A DNA stretch of 64,000 nt from Streptomyces sp. NBC_01268. GTDB taxonomy: Bacteria; Actinomycetota; Actinomycetes; Streptomycetales; Streptomycetaceae. Below the pieces are notes generated by a model that searched no databases, was not told the DNA's origin, and was given only the letters and a program-made list of their open reading frames with translations. The stretch lies in assembly GCF_036240795.1 (NCBI RefSeq), contig NZ_CP108454.1, forward strand, positions 930,001 to 994,000. Direction: 5' to 3'. Of the stretch, positions 9,456 through 19,800 are shown piece by piece. The first letter of the stretch is position 1. Each line of letters opens with the position of its first letter. A program made the position numbers and the translations under genes.

Positions 9456-9606
9456 GTCGTCCCCGCGCCTGCGGGGGTCTTCCGCGTGGAGCGGGGCCGT
9501 GGCCGACACACATCGCGTCGTCCCCGCGCCTGCGGGGGTCTTCCGCGTGGAGCGGGGCCGTGGCCGACACACATCGCGTCGTCCCCGCGCCTGCGGGGGT
9601 CTTCCG
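9456..9606 (+). CRISPR. Mini CRISPR remnant, type I-E-like: three repeats, two identical spacers
   Basis: Three identical 29-base repeats begin gtcgtccccgcgcctgcggg at 9456, 9517 and 9578, a 61-base period. The two 32-base spacers (9485-9516 and 9546-9577) are identical to each other. Repeat length, spacer length and the ccccgcg-c-cgcgggg stem match type I-E arrays of actinobacteria. No cas gene is present in the window. The left flank is not obviously an AT-rich leader. Confidence 0.75.
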
Positions 9607-9991
9607 AGCCTCCTCATCGCTAGCACAGCCCCACTCACATACGGGCTTGGCAGTGGGAGAGCGACGCCGTACTCGCCGACGGCCGCCTGCTCCTGGCATG
9701 GCTGGACGAGCACACGGTATTCCCATCACTCTAGATCCCCTTACCCACAACTATTCGCGGAGACTTGCGGGCGACTCCAGCAAGATCTCGACACCCGCCA
9801 TCGAAACAAGCGCGATCCAACCCTCTCGAAGTGTCATCTCATGTAAAGACTCGCACCGCAGCCCATGAGGGCGACGGATGGATTTACCCAGAGAAACCTT
9901 GCCTCTGATTGACGGGACAGCCCTACACGAGAACTTCGACAGCTCAAAGAAAAGAGCGAGCGAACGATCACAAAGTCACGCGAACTTTCAG
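9607..9991. other. Noncoding, lower-GC stretch
   Basis: No reading frame here has a start with a ribosome binding site or resembles a protein. GC content drops compared with the chromosome, as in the adjacent 9.8-10.3 kb. Confidence 0.5.
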
Positions 9992-10135
9992 CTACCGATC
10001 CATGCCATCACCCATCTCTTCGATTCTCTTCTTGCGCCATCGATTCGACCACGAGATAACGAAAATGGAAGAAATGAGCAAAAGAATAGGGATGCCCCAG
10101 AGTGCAACCATGAAGAGTTGACCCACCGACTCCAC
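9992..10135 (-). CDS. Small single-TM protein next to the RHS toxin
   Basis: A GTG at 10135, seven bases after GGAGG, opens a 47-aa protein with one hydrophobic helix (LFMVALWGIPILLLISSIFV) and a basic tail (NRWRKKRIEE). It is the first gene after the 3' end of the RHS gene, 142 bases downstream on the same strand. That is the classical location of an immunity or accessory gene, so an immunity role at the membrane is a reasonable but untested idea. Other frames over the same bases are less protein-like. Confidence 0.55.
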   Translation of the reverse strand: MESVGQLFMVALWGIPILLLISSIFVISWSNRWRKKRIEEMGDGMDR

Positions 10136-10277
10136 GAAATGACCTCCAATTGAATCCAACTAAACTCGACCACCGAAAAAGGGACACGGCAGCCCCAAGG
10201 GGCTACCGTGCCCCGAAAAGCACAACCGGGCGCTCGGACACTGCGAAGCCGCACATTGCACACTCCGCAGGATCCGG

Positions 10278-13200
10278 CTAACTCACGCTACCACTCCACT
10301 GATCCCACGAGAACACCTTGGTCCAGTAGAACTCCTGCCGCACGCGAGTACCCGTTCCACTCGCCACGTTTCCACCACCGCATGCGTGGTCGTGACAGAA
10401 GGAGGTCCAGTCCGTATTGTTCGCCGCCTTAAAATTGACGGTCACCGTTCGAGCCCTCTTGTTGATTTTGGCCACTTGGTAGCTTTCGCTCCAGGAGCCA
10501 ACGACTACCTCAAAATCTGGATTACCGAATCTAGTGACCAGCCCGAGGGCATCCTTCCAGCTCCCGGGGCGGTTGGCGGGGTGCCAGCCCGACTTCGGTC
10601 CGACATTACTAAACTTACCCTGCCGAGCCAGTTCAGCGATTTCCTTCTCGAACGCCTTGTTGTGACTACTTCCGGCGATCATGCGAGTCATCTTCGACTG
10701 CGGACCGAAAACCAGCACGGGTATATACTGCCCCATCCCGTTCATCCACATGTCCGCTATGTCATACGGACCAAGCTCATTCACCGCGGAGAGGAAAGCA
10801 GGGTCGGTCGAATAGCCAAGCGGATACTCTATATCGCCGTAGTATTCGGGAAGGGCCGAGCATTTTCCTGAAACGAATGGGTAAATCGCACACGACGACT
10901 TCGAGTCATCAAGGTCGCCGAGCCCCTTACTTCCCCCGCTAGTGCCCTTACCAGCAGACTTAGTGGGATCTCCATCACCCTTACTGCTGCAGGCGTAGTA
11001 GCATCCTCCAGCTCCGGTTCCGCCCGGGGGGACACCCGGTGTGCTGCTTTGACCGCCGCCCGGGCCACCGCCAGGCTCGTTGTGGCCTGTCCCGTCGTCG
11101 ATCCACAGACCCGTGGTGTCGCTGGAGGTCACAGGGGTGTTGTTTGCGTACGCGTAGCCGTTCAGCGACTGGTGCTGGTCGAGGACCAGAGCCGGGTCCA
11201 CGCTGATGAACTGGCCGATGACCGGGTCGTACTCGCGGGCACCGATGTGCGTGAGGCCTGTGGTCTTGTCAGCGGTCTTGTCCAGGAAGCCCCTGTCCGT
11301 CGGCCACGTGCCGATCGCTCCGCCACGCTCGGCTCCGAAGGGCGTCATGTAGCGCTTGGTGGCGGTCTGAGTCGTGTCGGAGGTGACGGCGAGGGTCTGC
11401 GTGCCGTGGTGGTCGCCGGCGAGGAACTGGACCTGGACGGTGCCGGTCTGGTTCGTGCGGACGGCGATCGGGGTGCTGCCGGCGGTGTAGGTGCGCTGTG
11501 CCCAAGTACTCTTGTCCGCCCTGAGGTGAAGCTCAGTGGCCCCGGCGTACAGGATCCGCTCGCCACCCGTGGTGTTACGGATGAGCAGGGTCCCGTCGGC
11601 GTCGTAGATGTAGTCCGTGGACGTGCTGTTCTCGACGAGCTTGGCCAGCCGTCCCTCGTCCGACCAGGTCAGTTCCTGCTGCGCCGTTTTCCCCGGGCGC
11701 TTGGTGGTGTTTCCGGTGGTGTCGTAGTCGTAGACCTTGTCCTTTGCCGGGTCGGCGGTGCCGCACGCGGTGCGGGCTGTGGTGTACCGCAGGGCATGAG
11801 GCTGGTTGGCCGCGTTGTAGCAGTACGTCGTCGTGGTGTCGCCCGTGGCGGCGTGCTGGGTTTCGGTCTGCCGCTGGCCGCCCTGGTTGTAGGTGTACGA
11901 GGTCCAGTAGGGGGCCGGTCCGGACAGTGTGGTGGCGTCCTTGGTGTCGGTGCAGTTCTGGGATGCCGGGGTCCAGGCTTCGGTCAGGCGGCGGTAGCCG
12001 TCGTAGGTGAAGCACTGGGTCTCGGCCTTGCCCTTGCCTCCGAGGGTGGCCGGGTCGGCGATCGCGGTGATGTTGCCGGCCTGGTCGGCGGTGTAGGTGA
12101 GGTCCTGAGGCATGTACGGGTTGGTCTGGTCCACGACGAAACTGCGGAGCAGACGACCGGTGCCGGTTTCGTAGCGGTTGTTGACGTAGAGGTTCTTCTC
12201 ACCGGTGCCGCCACGGCCGAGCGTGAGTTGTTCGACCTGGCCGAGCGCCGAGTAGTTGGCGTTCTGGAGGTAGTCGCTGGCGCCCTTCACCGTGGTGAGC
12301 TGTCCCAGGCTGCCATAGGTGTAGCCGATGAGCTCGCTCGCAAGGCCGCCCATCGCCGGCTCAGAGGTACGGCTGACTGTGCCGTCGATGCGGTAGAGGG
12401 TTTCGAAGTCGAGCGTGCCGTTCGTAAGGGGGGCGTACAAGGTGTCCGTGATCGGCAGCGTGAGCCGGGTGTTGGTGGGACGTGAGAGGGCGTCGTAGGC
12501 GGTGACCGACTTGGTGTAGGCGTCGCCGGTCTTGCCCTTGATGTAGCGGGTCGAGCTCGCGGGGAGCCCCAGCCCCTTGGAGACCGTGTCGTACGTGCGG
12601 CTGGTCAGCAGGTTGGCGTCTGCCACCGTGCCCGCCCAGGTTTCGGTGGGACGGCCGAGGACGTCGTACGCCGTCACCACGCTCTTGCCGCCCGTCGTAA
12701 CCTTGTTCGGTCGGTCCAGCACGTCGTACTCGGTCGACGTCGTGCCCTTGTCCGGGTCCACCGCCGTCTTCTGCCGGCCGAACTGGTCGTAGGTGTACCT
12801 CCATACGGCCTTGTCCGGGCCGACGATCTGGGCCTGCTTACCGTCCAGCGTGTAATCGAACGTCGTCGACGTGTAAGAGGACCCCAGCGTTGCCCCGTAC
12901 TGGCTGTCGGCAGGGTTGGGGCCCGCGTACTCACGGGTCTCCGCCGTCCGTCCCAGGGCGTCGACGATGGTCCGCTTTGCCGAACCTCCCTGCAACGCCG
13001 TCGTGGCGGTGGAGTCACCGGTATAGCTGGTGCTCGTACTCCACTTCTGCACGCCGAAGACACGCAGGGTGCTCGTCGTGGCCCGCTCGGCACCGTCGAA
13101 GAGCGTCTCCGTCTGCACGGGCGCCCCACCGTACTCCGCTCGCTGATACGTGCCCGTGGGGCCGCTGCTGGTGTTGAAGACGTCCGCGTAGGTCTCGTAC

Positions 13201-16200
13201 GCGAGGCCTCGGCTGTTGTAGCGCGTGTCGGTCAGCAGCCGGCCGCCCTGTGGCGTCGGTGACTGCGTCTGAAGGGGGCGCAGCAGGGAGTCGTAAATCG
13301 TGTAGCTGTCGTTGTACGTCGTGCCGTCAGCCTTCAGGGTCGAGGTCCTGACCCAGGACTGGGTAGTGTCGCTGAGCGAGTAGGCGTACTTGATGTTGGC
13401 CGTCTCGGTGCTGCTGATGCGGTTGGGCAGCCAGACATCGGTCAGGCGGCCCAGCGCGTCGTACGCGAGCTCGGTCTTCTTCCCGTTCGCGTCATACGTA
13501 CGTAGCGGGAGGCCGCGCCTCGGGTCGAAGTACGTGTTGACGTTGTGGCTCTTGGCGTTGGTGACCCTCGTGCTGGTCAACGGGCGCATGTCCGCGGGGG
13601 TGTACGTCGTGGTCGTGGCGTTCCCGCCGGCGTCGGTGACGGAGGTCGGACGTCCCAGTGTGTCGTATGCGGTGCTGGTGAGGTCGTCCCAGCTCACCTT
13701 CCCGGCTGCGGGGTACGAGGATGCCCGTCCGGTCCAGGTCGGCAGCCCATTAGTCGGTGTCATCGTCGCGGACCAGCCGATGTTGTCGTACGAGATCGCG
13801 GTGTCCGACAGGACGTTGCCCCGCGTGCCGTCCGCATTGGCGAGCTTCAGATCCGATTCGGGGACGTTGCAGTCCCCGCTGACCTGACGGACGCGGGATA
13901 CCAGGTTGGTGAGGCCTGCGTTGTCATTGCGGGCGTACCAAGTTTCGGTACAGGTCTCGTCGCCGGTCTTCGCCTCGTCTCCCAAGTCGACGGCCTTGGT
14001 CGGCATGCCGTATGCGTCGAAGCCCAGGGTCGCAGTGGCACGGGACCGCCAGGTGCCGGCTGCTGTGAGGTAGGTGTAGGTGGTCGCTTGCTCTGTCCGG
14101 ACGAACCGGGCGACGTGGTCGTCGGCGTCGGGGATGCTCTTCTGGCGCGCGGATTCCTTCGACCACGGCTTGCCGGCAGTGGCCGTGAGAGGGGTCGAGC
14201 CGTCGTACGTGACCTGTTCGCGCAGGGTGCCTGCGTACTGGTCGCTGTCCACGAGGGTGGGGACGTTGATCGGTGGCTGTGCGAGCTTCACGACGGAGGC
14301 GGACTTGGTCGTACCGTCCTTGTTCTTGTCTCCGTGCATGCCCTGCATGTACAGCGAGACGGTCTTGGAGCGGGGGAAGATTGTGCTGTCTGCCCCCTTG
14401 TACGAGGTCACTTCACGGTAGCCGCGCCAGTCGGACCACGTCCGTTCGGCCTTCGGGGTAAAGGGATCATCGTTGTAGTGCCAAGCGGCGCCGCTGTAGA
14501 CGTACGAGTACTCGACGGCGTCGTTGCCCGCAAAGCCGGCGGTCGTCACGCCCAGGACGCGGTATTTGTGGAACCAGTCCAGCTTTGCATCCGGCGCACC
14601 ATTGATGTGCCAGTACTGCGGGTAGCAGTTTCGGGTGTTCGTGTCCTCAGCCGGAAGCTGGCTACGCACGCACTCCTCGGCGGACAGCGTCACCTTGGTG
14701 ATGCCGCCTGTCTCGGAGGTGATGGTGGAAATGCGCGGGCGGGTCAACGGCAGGACGTCGTCCGTGCTGCCGTCCACCCGGTTGCGCAGCTTCGTGTACG
14801 TGAATGCCACGGGCTTCATGGGCAGCGCCGCCGACCCGGCGTTCGCGGTCCTTGTGATGGACTTCAGGGTCAGTGTCTGGTCCGACGGGACAGCGAGGTC
14901 ACCGTTCGCCACGTACTCCTGGGCGAACGCCCAGGAGTCCACCGGGTCGTAGCCGTTGGTGGAACCGATCCGCGAGCCAGTGTCGATACCGATCAAGCGC
15001 TTGCGGCTGAAGAACGAAGGTGAGGTGGCGGAACAGTCGGTGGAATCCTTGTCACAGAGTGCGTCGAACGGCACGTCCGGCCACATGTCGGCAGTTTCTT
15101 TGATGAGCGCGGGGCAAAGGTCCCCGTCGGTGTCGCACCGCTCCGTGTACCGGAGTGTGACCTTCGCTCCGGCGGGGCTGAACAGCGCGTCCTTGCGCAG
15201 CCCGTACTTGATCTCCGTCAGATAGCCACCGCGGGTGTAGGCGGCGTCGGCCTTCGTGGCCTTGTTCTTCTTGTAGTAGTTGCTCTCCTTGGCGTACCAG
15301 TACGTGGCCGCGTTACCGCGGGTGTCCTCGACGTAGTCGAGGTTCCAACGCCATGCCTTGTTCAAGGAGCGGGCCGCGAACGTCGTGCCCTTGTCGTAGC
15401 CGGGCTCTCCGACGTTGTCGCCGAAGACCGGGGCGGCCCACGCGGAGTTGGTGCGTTCGGTGGTGGCGCCGTCGAGCTTGTCCTTTCCGAAGACGTACTT
15501 GGTGCCGTCCCCGGTGGTGACAGTCCAGTACTCGCCTTCGTCGTCGGTGTTGTCGGCCCCAGTGGAGCGGGTCACCTGGGAGGCGTCGTCGTTCTCGAGC
15601 CGCCAGGTGTCCTGAGACACCTTGACCAGGCGGGAAGACTTGCCGTTCAGGACGAGACGGGCGTTGTCGTACTTCCAACACCGGTCGAAGACGTCGTCGT
15701 GCCCCTCGTCGTCGCAACTGGCGTACGAGCGCTCAATGTACGACTCGGTGAAGGCGAAGCCCTCACCTACCGAAGTGCCTTGGTTGTTGCTGGTGCCGGT
15801 ACGGCCGTCGATGCTGCCCGAGTCGTAGGAGATTCCCAAAGACGGGACCGGTCCCGCTGCGACTGGCGGCAGTGTGAGGCCGTACGACCAGGTGAACGAT
15901 CCGGAGTTGCCACCGGCTGCCCAGGACGAGGACGCGGACAACGGTGTCGCACCGTAGTCGCCGGTGCCCTTGGGGGACTGGGTGCCCGCTCCGGAGGCTG
16001 TCAGCGCCAACACGGTCGCGTCCGAGCCGGCCGCGCCCAGCTGGGTAGCGGTTCCGCTGTCAGCCTTGGCGATCACCACCGGTGCCGACACCGTGCGCCG
16101 CTTGGTGTCGTTACGCGAGGCGAGAGGCTTCTGGATCCGGCACTCCGCCTTCTGCGGAGTCGTCAACGCGCAGGCCGGAAGCTGGACGAGGCGGAGACGG

Positions 16201-16772
16201 CCGGACCAGCCGCCGCCGATCGCCGAGGCGAAAGCGTCGTAGCCGACGCTGACCTCGGCACTGCCGCCCTGCTGCGCCTCGGCCGTCAGCACGACGCCTG
16301 TGATGCCGAGCCGACTGGCGATCGTCTGGTCAAGGACGGTGACCGTTGCCTCAGCTCCCGTCGGGACGCCGGCCTTGCCCTTCACTGGTGTCACGGCGAC
16401 CGGCAGACCGCCGGGCGTTGCGGTCGCAGCCTCCTTGGCGAGTGTCAGGTCGGCGGCACCGGCCTTCGGCCAGTCGTCGCGCTGCCGCTCTATACGGGCC
16501 CGGCCGGCTTCTGCCTCGTTGTCACGCAACTCCTTGGCGACCTGCGCGCGGGCCTTCCGCGCAACTACGTCGTTGACCGGCTCAACCCTACTCGCGCGCG
16601 GCGCAGGCAGGGCCGGACGGCCCAGTCCCCCCTCGCCGTCTGCGGCGGCGACCGGCGTGAGGCCGATCGGTACCGACAGCGCCGCCGCCAGTGGCAGAAC
16701 CACCAGTGCGCGGCGGCGCCGGAAGCCGGCCCTGCCCCGCCAAGTAGTCGTCGTTCTTCTGCCGAATATCAC
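10278..16772 (-). CDS. RHS/YD-repeat secreted polymorphic toxin
   Basis: This 2164-aa protein has a long signal peptide (about residues 1-45, LVVLPLAAALSVPIGLTPVA) and a large N-terminal region. It then has dozens of YD/RHS repeats (for example TAYDVLGRPTETWAG, TTSTEYDVLDRPNK) from about residue 1000 to 1850. The conserved RHS core boundary follows: IGAREYDPVIGQFISVDPAL, then SLNGYAYANNTPV at about 1870-1885. The last ~275 residues are a variable C-terminal module, Gly/Ser-rich first and then a compact domain (NKAFEKEIAELARQGKFSNV, later SFCHDHACGGGN). This is the place where such proteins carry a toxin, but the module matches no toxin family I recognise. The gene lies 125 bases downstream of the LamG-domain gene on the same strand, suggesting one secreted system. 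Confidence 0.9.
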   Translation of the reverse strand: MIFGRRTTTTWRGRAGFRRRRALVVLPLAAALSVPIGLTPVAAADGEGGLGRPALPAPRASRVEPVNDVVARKARAQVAKELRDNEAEAGRARIERQRDDWPKAGAADLTLAKEAATATPGGLPVAVTPVKGKAGVPTGAEATVTVLDQTIASRLGITGVVLTAEAQQGGSAEVSVGYDAFASAIGGGWSGRLRLVQLPACALTTPQKAECRIQKPLASRNDTKRRTVSAPVVIAKADSGTATQLGAAGSDATVLALTASGAGTQSPKGTGDYGATPLSASSSWAAGGNSGSFTWSYGLTLPPVAAGPVPSLGISYDSGSIDGRTGTSNNQGTSVGEGFAFTESYIERSYASCDDEGHDDVFDRCWKYDNARLVLNGKSSRLVKVSQDTWRLENDDASQVTRSTGADNTDDEGEYWTVTTGDGTKYVFGKDKLDGATTERTNSAWAAPVFGDNVGEPGYDKGTTFAARSLNKAWRWNLDYVEDTRGNAATYWYAKESNYYKKNKATKADAAYTRGGYLTEIKYGLRKDALFSPAGAKVTLRYTERCDTDGDLCPALIKETADMWPDVPFDALCDKDSTDCSATSPSFFSRKRLIGIDTGSRIGSTNGYDPVDSWAFAQEYVANGDLAVPSDQTLTLKSITRTANAGSAALPMKPVAFTYTKLRNRVDGSTDDVLPLTRPRISTITSETGGITKVTLSAEECVRSQLPAEDTNTRNCYPQYWHINGAPDAKLDWFHKYRVLGVTTAGFAGNDAVEYSYVYSGAAWHYNDDPFTPKAERTWSDWRGYREVTSYKGADSTIFPRSKTVSLYMQGMHGDKNKDGTTKSASVVKLAQPPINVPTLVDSDQYAGTLREQVTYDGSTPLTATAGKPWSKESARQKSIPDADDHVARFVRTEQATTYTYLTAAGTWRSRATATLGFDAYGMPTKAVDLGDEAKTGDETCTETWYARNDNAGLTNLVSRVRQVSGDCNVPESDLKLANADGTRGNVLSDTAISYDNIGWSATMTPTNGLPTWTGRASSYPAAGKVSWDDLTSTAYDTLGRPTSVTDAGGNATTTTYTPADMRPLTSTRVTNAKSHNVNTYFDPRRGLPLRTYDANGKKTELAYDALGRLTDVWLPNRISSTETANIKYAYSLSDTTQSWVRTSTLKADGTTYNDSYTIYDSLLRPLQTQSPTPQGGRLLTDTRYNSRGLAYETYADVFNTSSGPTGTYQRAEYGGAPVQTETLFDGAERATTSTLRVFGVQKWSTSTSYTGDSTATTALQGGSAKRTIVDALGRTAETREYAGPNPADSQYGATLGSSYTSTTFDYTLDGKQAQIVGPDKAVWRYTYDQFGRQKTAVDPDKGTTSTEYDVLDRPNKVTTGGKSVVTAYDVLGRPTETWAGTVADANLLTSRTYDTVSKGLGLPASSTRYIKGKTGDAYTKSVTAYDALSRPTNTRLTLPITDTLYAPLTNGTLDFETLYRIDGTVSRTSEPAMGGLASELIGYTYGSLGQLTTVKGASDYLQNANYSALGQVEQLTLGRGGTGEKNLYVNNRYETGTGRLLRSFVVDQTNPYMPQDLTYTADQAGNITAIADPATLGGKGKAETQCFTYDGYRRLTEAWTPASQNCTDTKDATTLSGPAPYWTSYTYNQGGQRQTETQHAATGDTTTTYCYNAANQPHALRYTTARTACGTADPAKDKVYDYDTTGNTTKRPGKTAQQELTWSDEGRLAKLVENSTSTDYIYDADGTLLIRNTTGGERILYAGATELHLRADKSTWAQRTYTAGSTPIAVRTNQTGTVQVQFLAGDHHGTQTLAVTSDTTQTATKRYMTPFGAERGGAIGTWPTDRGFLDKTADKTTGLTHIGAREYDPVIGQFISVDPALVLDQHQSLNGYAYANNTPVTSSDTTGLWIDDGTGHNEPGGGPGGGQSSTPGVPPGGTGAGGCYYACSSKGDGDPTKSAGKGTSGGSKGLGDLDDSKSSCAIYPFVSGKCSALPEYYGDIEYPLGYSTDPAFLSAVNELGPYDIADMWMNGMGQYIPVLVFGPQSKMTRMIAGSSHNKAFEKEIAELARQGKFSNVGPKSGWHPANRPGSWKDALGLVTRFGNPDFEVVVGSWSESYQVAKINKRARTVTVNFKAANNTDWTSFCHDHACGGGNVASGTGTRVRQEFYWTKVFSWDQWSGSVS

Positions 16773-16897
16773 AGAGACTCTTCCCCACCCTCGTCAACAA
16801 TCCTGAACAGCGGCGAGCCGACGACGCGCCGCGAGAAAGGGGGCAGCACCCGGCAGCGCCGTACACATGGCGCCGGCGGGCCCACCCTGGCAGACGG

Positions 16898-19800
16898 TCA
16901 GTAGCCGACCTGCTCCTTGACCTGGTTCTCGTTGTGGATCGCGCCGGCCCACATACGTACACCGGCGACCTTCACCGGCAGGTAGTGCTTCCAGCCCCCC
17001 GCGGTGAACCCCTTGGCGAGAGCGAACTCACCCGAGCCGACCTGAGCAACGAACTCCGTCGGCTGGCTCACCGGCCCACCGGCGACACGGAGCGTGATCT
17101 CTTGCTCTTGGGCGTCGAAGACGCCGGTGACCCGGACCGCGCCACTGATCGTGTCGCTGGCCGACTTGACGGAGGAGAACGTCTTCCCGTCCGCACCGAG
17201 TCGGCCGAAGTGCCAACTGCCGACGGGAACCTCGACCTCGCCCCGAACCGGATCCAGGACAGTGGTCTTGGATTCCTTTTCGAACCACAGGCCCCAGGCG
17301 GAACCATCCGAGGTCCGCTGACCGACCACCTGGCCGATGTAGCCGTCGTCCTTGGCGGCGGCCTGGTCCTCCTGCAAGGCGACCAGCGCCGACACCGTGA
17401 ATGAACCACTGTCATCCACCACGGGAGCCTGAACCGTAGTCGTGGCCGCGTCGTTGACACCGTCGAAGACGATTTCATCCCCTTCGACTGCGGCACCGTC
17501 TTCCAGCGCCAGATCCCGGCGATACGGCGAACCGTCCTTGACGGTGGATGCGGAGCTCCCCGTGGCAGACCAGTCGGCGACCAGCTCTGCCCCCGTCCAG
17601 CCACCGGGCATCACCAGTGCGGCCTCGTCGGCGATCTCGTCGCCTGTCAGTGCACGTTGCCAGGCCGCGACCTCATCGATCGATCCCTTCCACTGGTCGT
17701 AGTACGCGCCACGCCACCACGCGCGGCCGATCTGCAACCGTCCGGTGGAGGCCCACGTTGCCGAAACGGTGTACGAGCCCTGGCTCTTGCCGTTGACGTA
17801 GAGGCTGATCTCCTTGGAGGAGGCGTTGTACGTGGCGGCCAGGTGCGTCCAGACATGGAGGGTCGCGGGCTGCCTCGCCTTCACGATCTGAGTGCTGATG
17901 TCTCCGTCAGTGGCGTTCCTCGGCGAAGTGCGCAGCTCCCAGGTCTTCGATTCCGAGCGGTAGCCGAGGTAGAAGGCGCTGTACCAGTCGGGAGTCAGGC
18001 TCGGGTCCTGGCTGAGGGCGGTGTAGTTGCGAGTGTCATCCTCCAGACGCACCCATGCAGCGACGGTGTACGAGGCGGCCGTCTGCACAACCGGCCCGGT
18101 CGTGGCGGCGTAGCCGCTGGTTCCGTCGAGGACAAGTCCCTTGTCCTGCACTGGCTGGCTCAGCTTGACACCGTTCGCGTCATGGGCGATCAGTCCTCGG
18201 CGTCCCCGGTCGTCGCGGGATGCGACGCCGAACAGCGTGATATTGGACTTGCCTGTACCGGAGTCCACCGCCTCGCCGGAATCCTCCGTGAAGTGCCAGT
18301 TGCCGACCGGGCCCTCGCCCATCGCGACCTTGAAATCGACGGACGCGATGTCTCCGTCGCGCCCGGCGCTGTCGTAGGCGCGCACGTACAGCGTGTACTG
18401 CCCGGCCTTCGGCGGCACAACGGTCGCCTTCACTACCCCGTCGGCGAGCTTGTTCCAGGTGCTGGGGGTGGAAGTGGAGGTGGAGGGCGCCAGATAGTAC
18501 TCATACCGCTTGTTGACGTCGCCGCTCGCCGGAAGGAATGTGAAACCGCCCTCGACACCTGGCGCACCTGCTTCCGCGCAATCTGTGGCTTGCGCGCATG
18601 CCTTGTATGGTCCGTCGAAGGTGATCGTCGGCTTCTTGGGACCCTGGGAATCGACCTTGAAGTAGCACCAATTGCCGTACGGGGACGACTGCGAGTGGGA
18701 CCCGTTGTCGTAGAAGACCTGGGTGAGGGCCGCGTATCGGTGAAGGGCGCCGTCAGCCAGCTTGTTCTCCCACGTGAACGTGACCTTGACGTTGTCGACC
18801 CCGAAGTTGGGACTCGACGGGCGAGCTGTGCCGGAACCGGACCACGTGTTGTCCGTACCCTTGGTCTCGACACGGAACCAAGCACGGAGCTTCGCACCCG
18901 GTCCCGCTCCCCATGCCGCGCGAGGCGTGGCGTTCAACGTGGGGTAGGGGCTGGCGATGGTGGTCGGTGCGTTCGGGTCCTTGCTGCACACCGCTCCCGA
19001 GCCAGTCACGATGCCCACCCCCTGCGCGAGGGCCGGGTAGGCAACGTATGTGACGGCGAGGGTTGCGTCATTCCTGAACCGCTTCCAGGCACTCGCGTCG
19101 TTCTCATCCTTCGCACGGATTTCAAGGGTGAGCCGGGAGAACTTTCCCGCGGCGAACTCACGCACCGTCGAGGTCAGGTTCTGCCAGCTCTGGTTGGCGT
19201 CATCGTGGAACTCGATCGGTGCTGTTGTCGAGTTCGGATCGCATGCGGAGCCGCGTCCAGCCGAAACGTTCCGCTCGGTCAACCAGTCCAGCTCCGTCGG
19301 ACGCGTGGCCCAGGTGGTGGAGGTGGAGATGTTGTTGGTGCGCACCAGCTGGACCACGCGCGGATCGCACTGGAACGCCCACGGTTCGGTCACCCGGAAG
19401 GTTGCGTCCAGTACGCGCTTGCCCGTCAGCCCGTCGGGCGCGAACTGGAAGTACAGCCGCTTCACATAGCCTGGGCCGCAGTACTCGCCGCCCCAGCTAC
19501 CGCACTTGCCCACACCTTCGCCGAGGTTGTCAGTGCCGTTGTCCCAGCCGTAGGAGGCGTAGTTGTCGGACCGCAGCATGGTGCGTGTGGACTCACCCCA
19601 GGACACCGTCGGGTCGATGAACACCGGAAAGTGCTCCGGCTCGGTACCGGTCAGCATCTGTGCGTCCGGAACCACCGACAGCGCGGTGTCCGTCACCTTC
19701 ACATCCATGCGGGTGACGTTGTCGCCCTGTCCCGGCTCCAGGCCCGAGCCGGACTCGGCCGCGCCGGACACGTCACCGGGGGACGGCTCCTCCTGTCCGG

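Noticed and set aside
8825..9574. 249-codon version of the hypothetical island protein
   Set aside because: The extra N-terminal part translates the CRISPR repeats and has no start signal; the GTG at 9256 with GGAAAGGA is better.
9988..10263. 91-codon minus-strand frame beside the RHS gene
   Set aside because: An overlapping frame with a perfect GGAGG-GTG start encodes a more credible 47-aa membrane protein.
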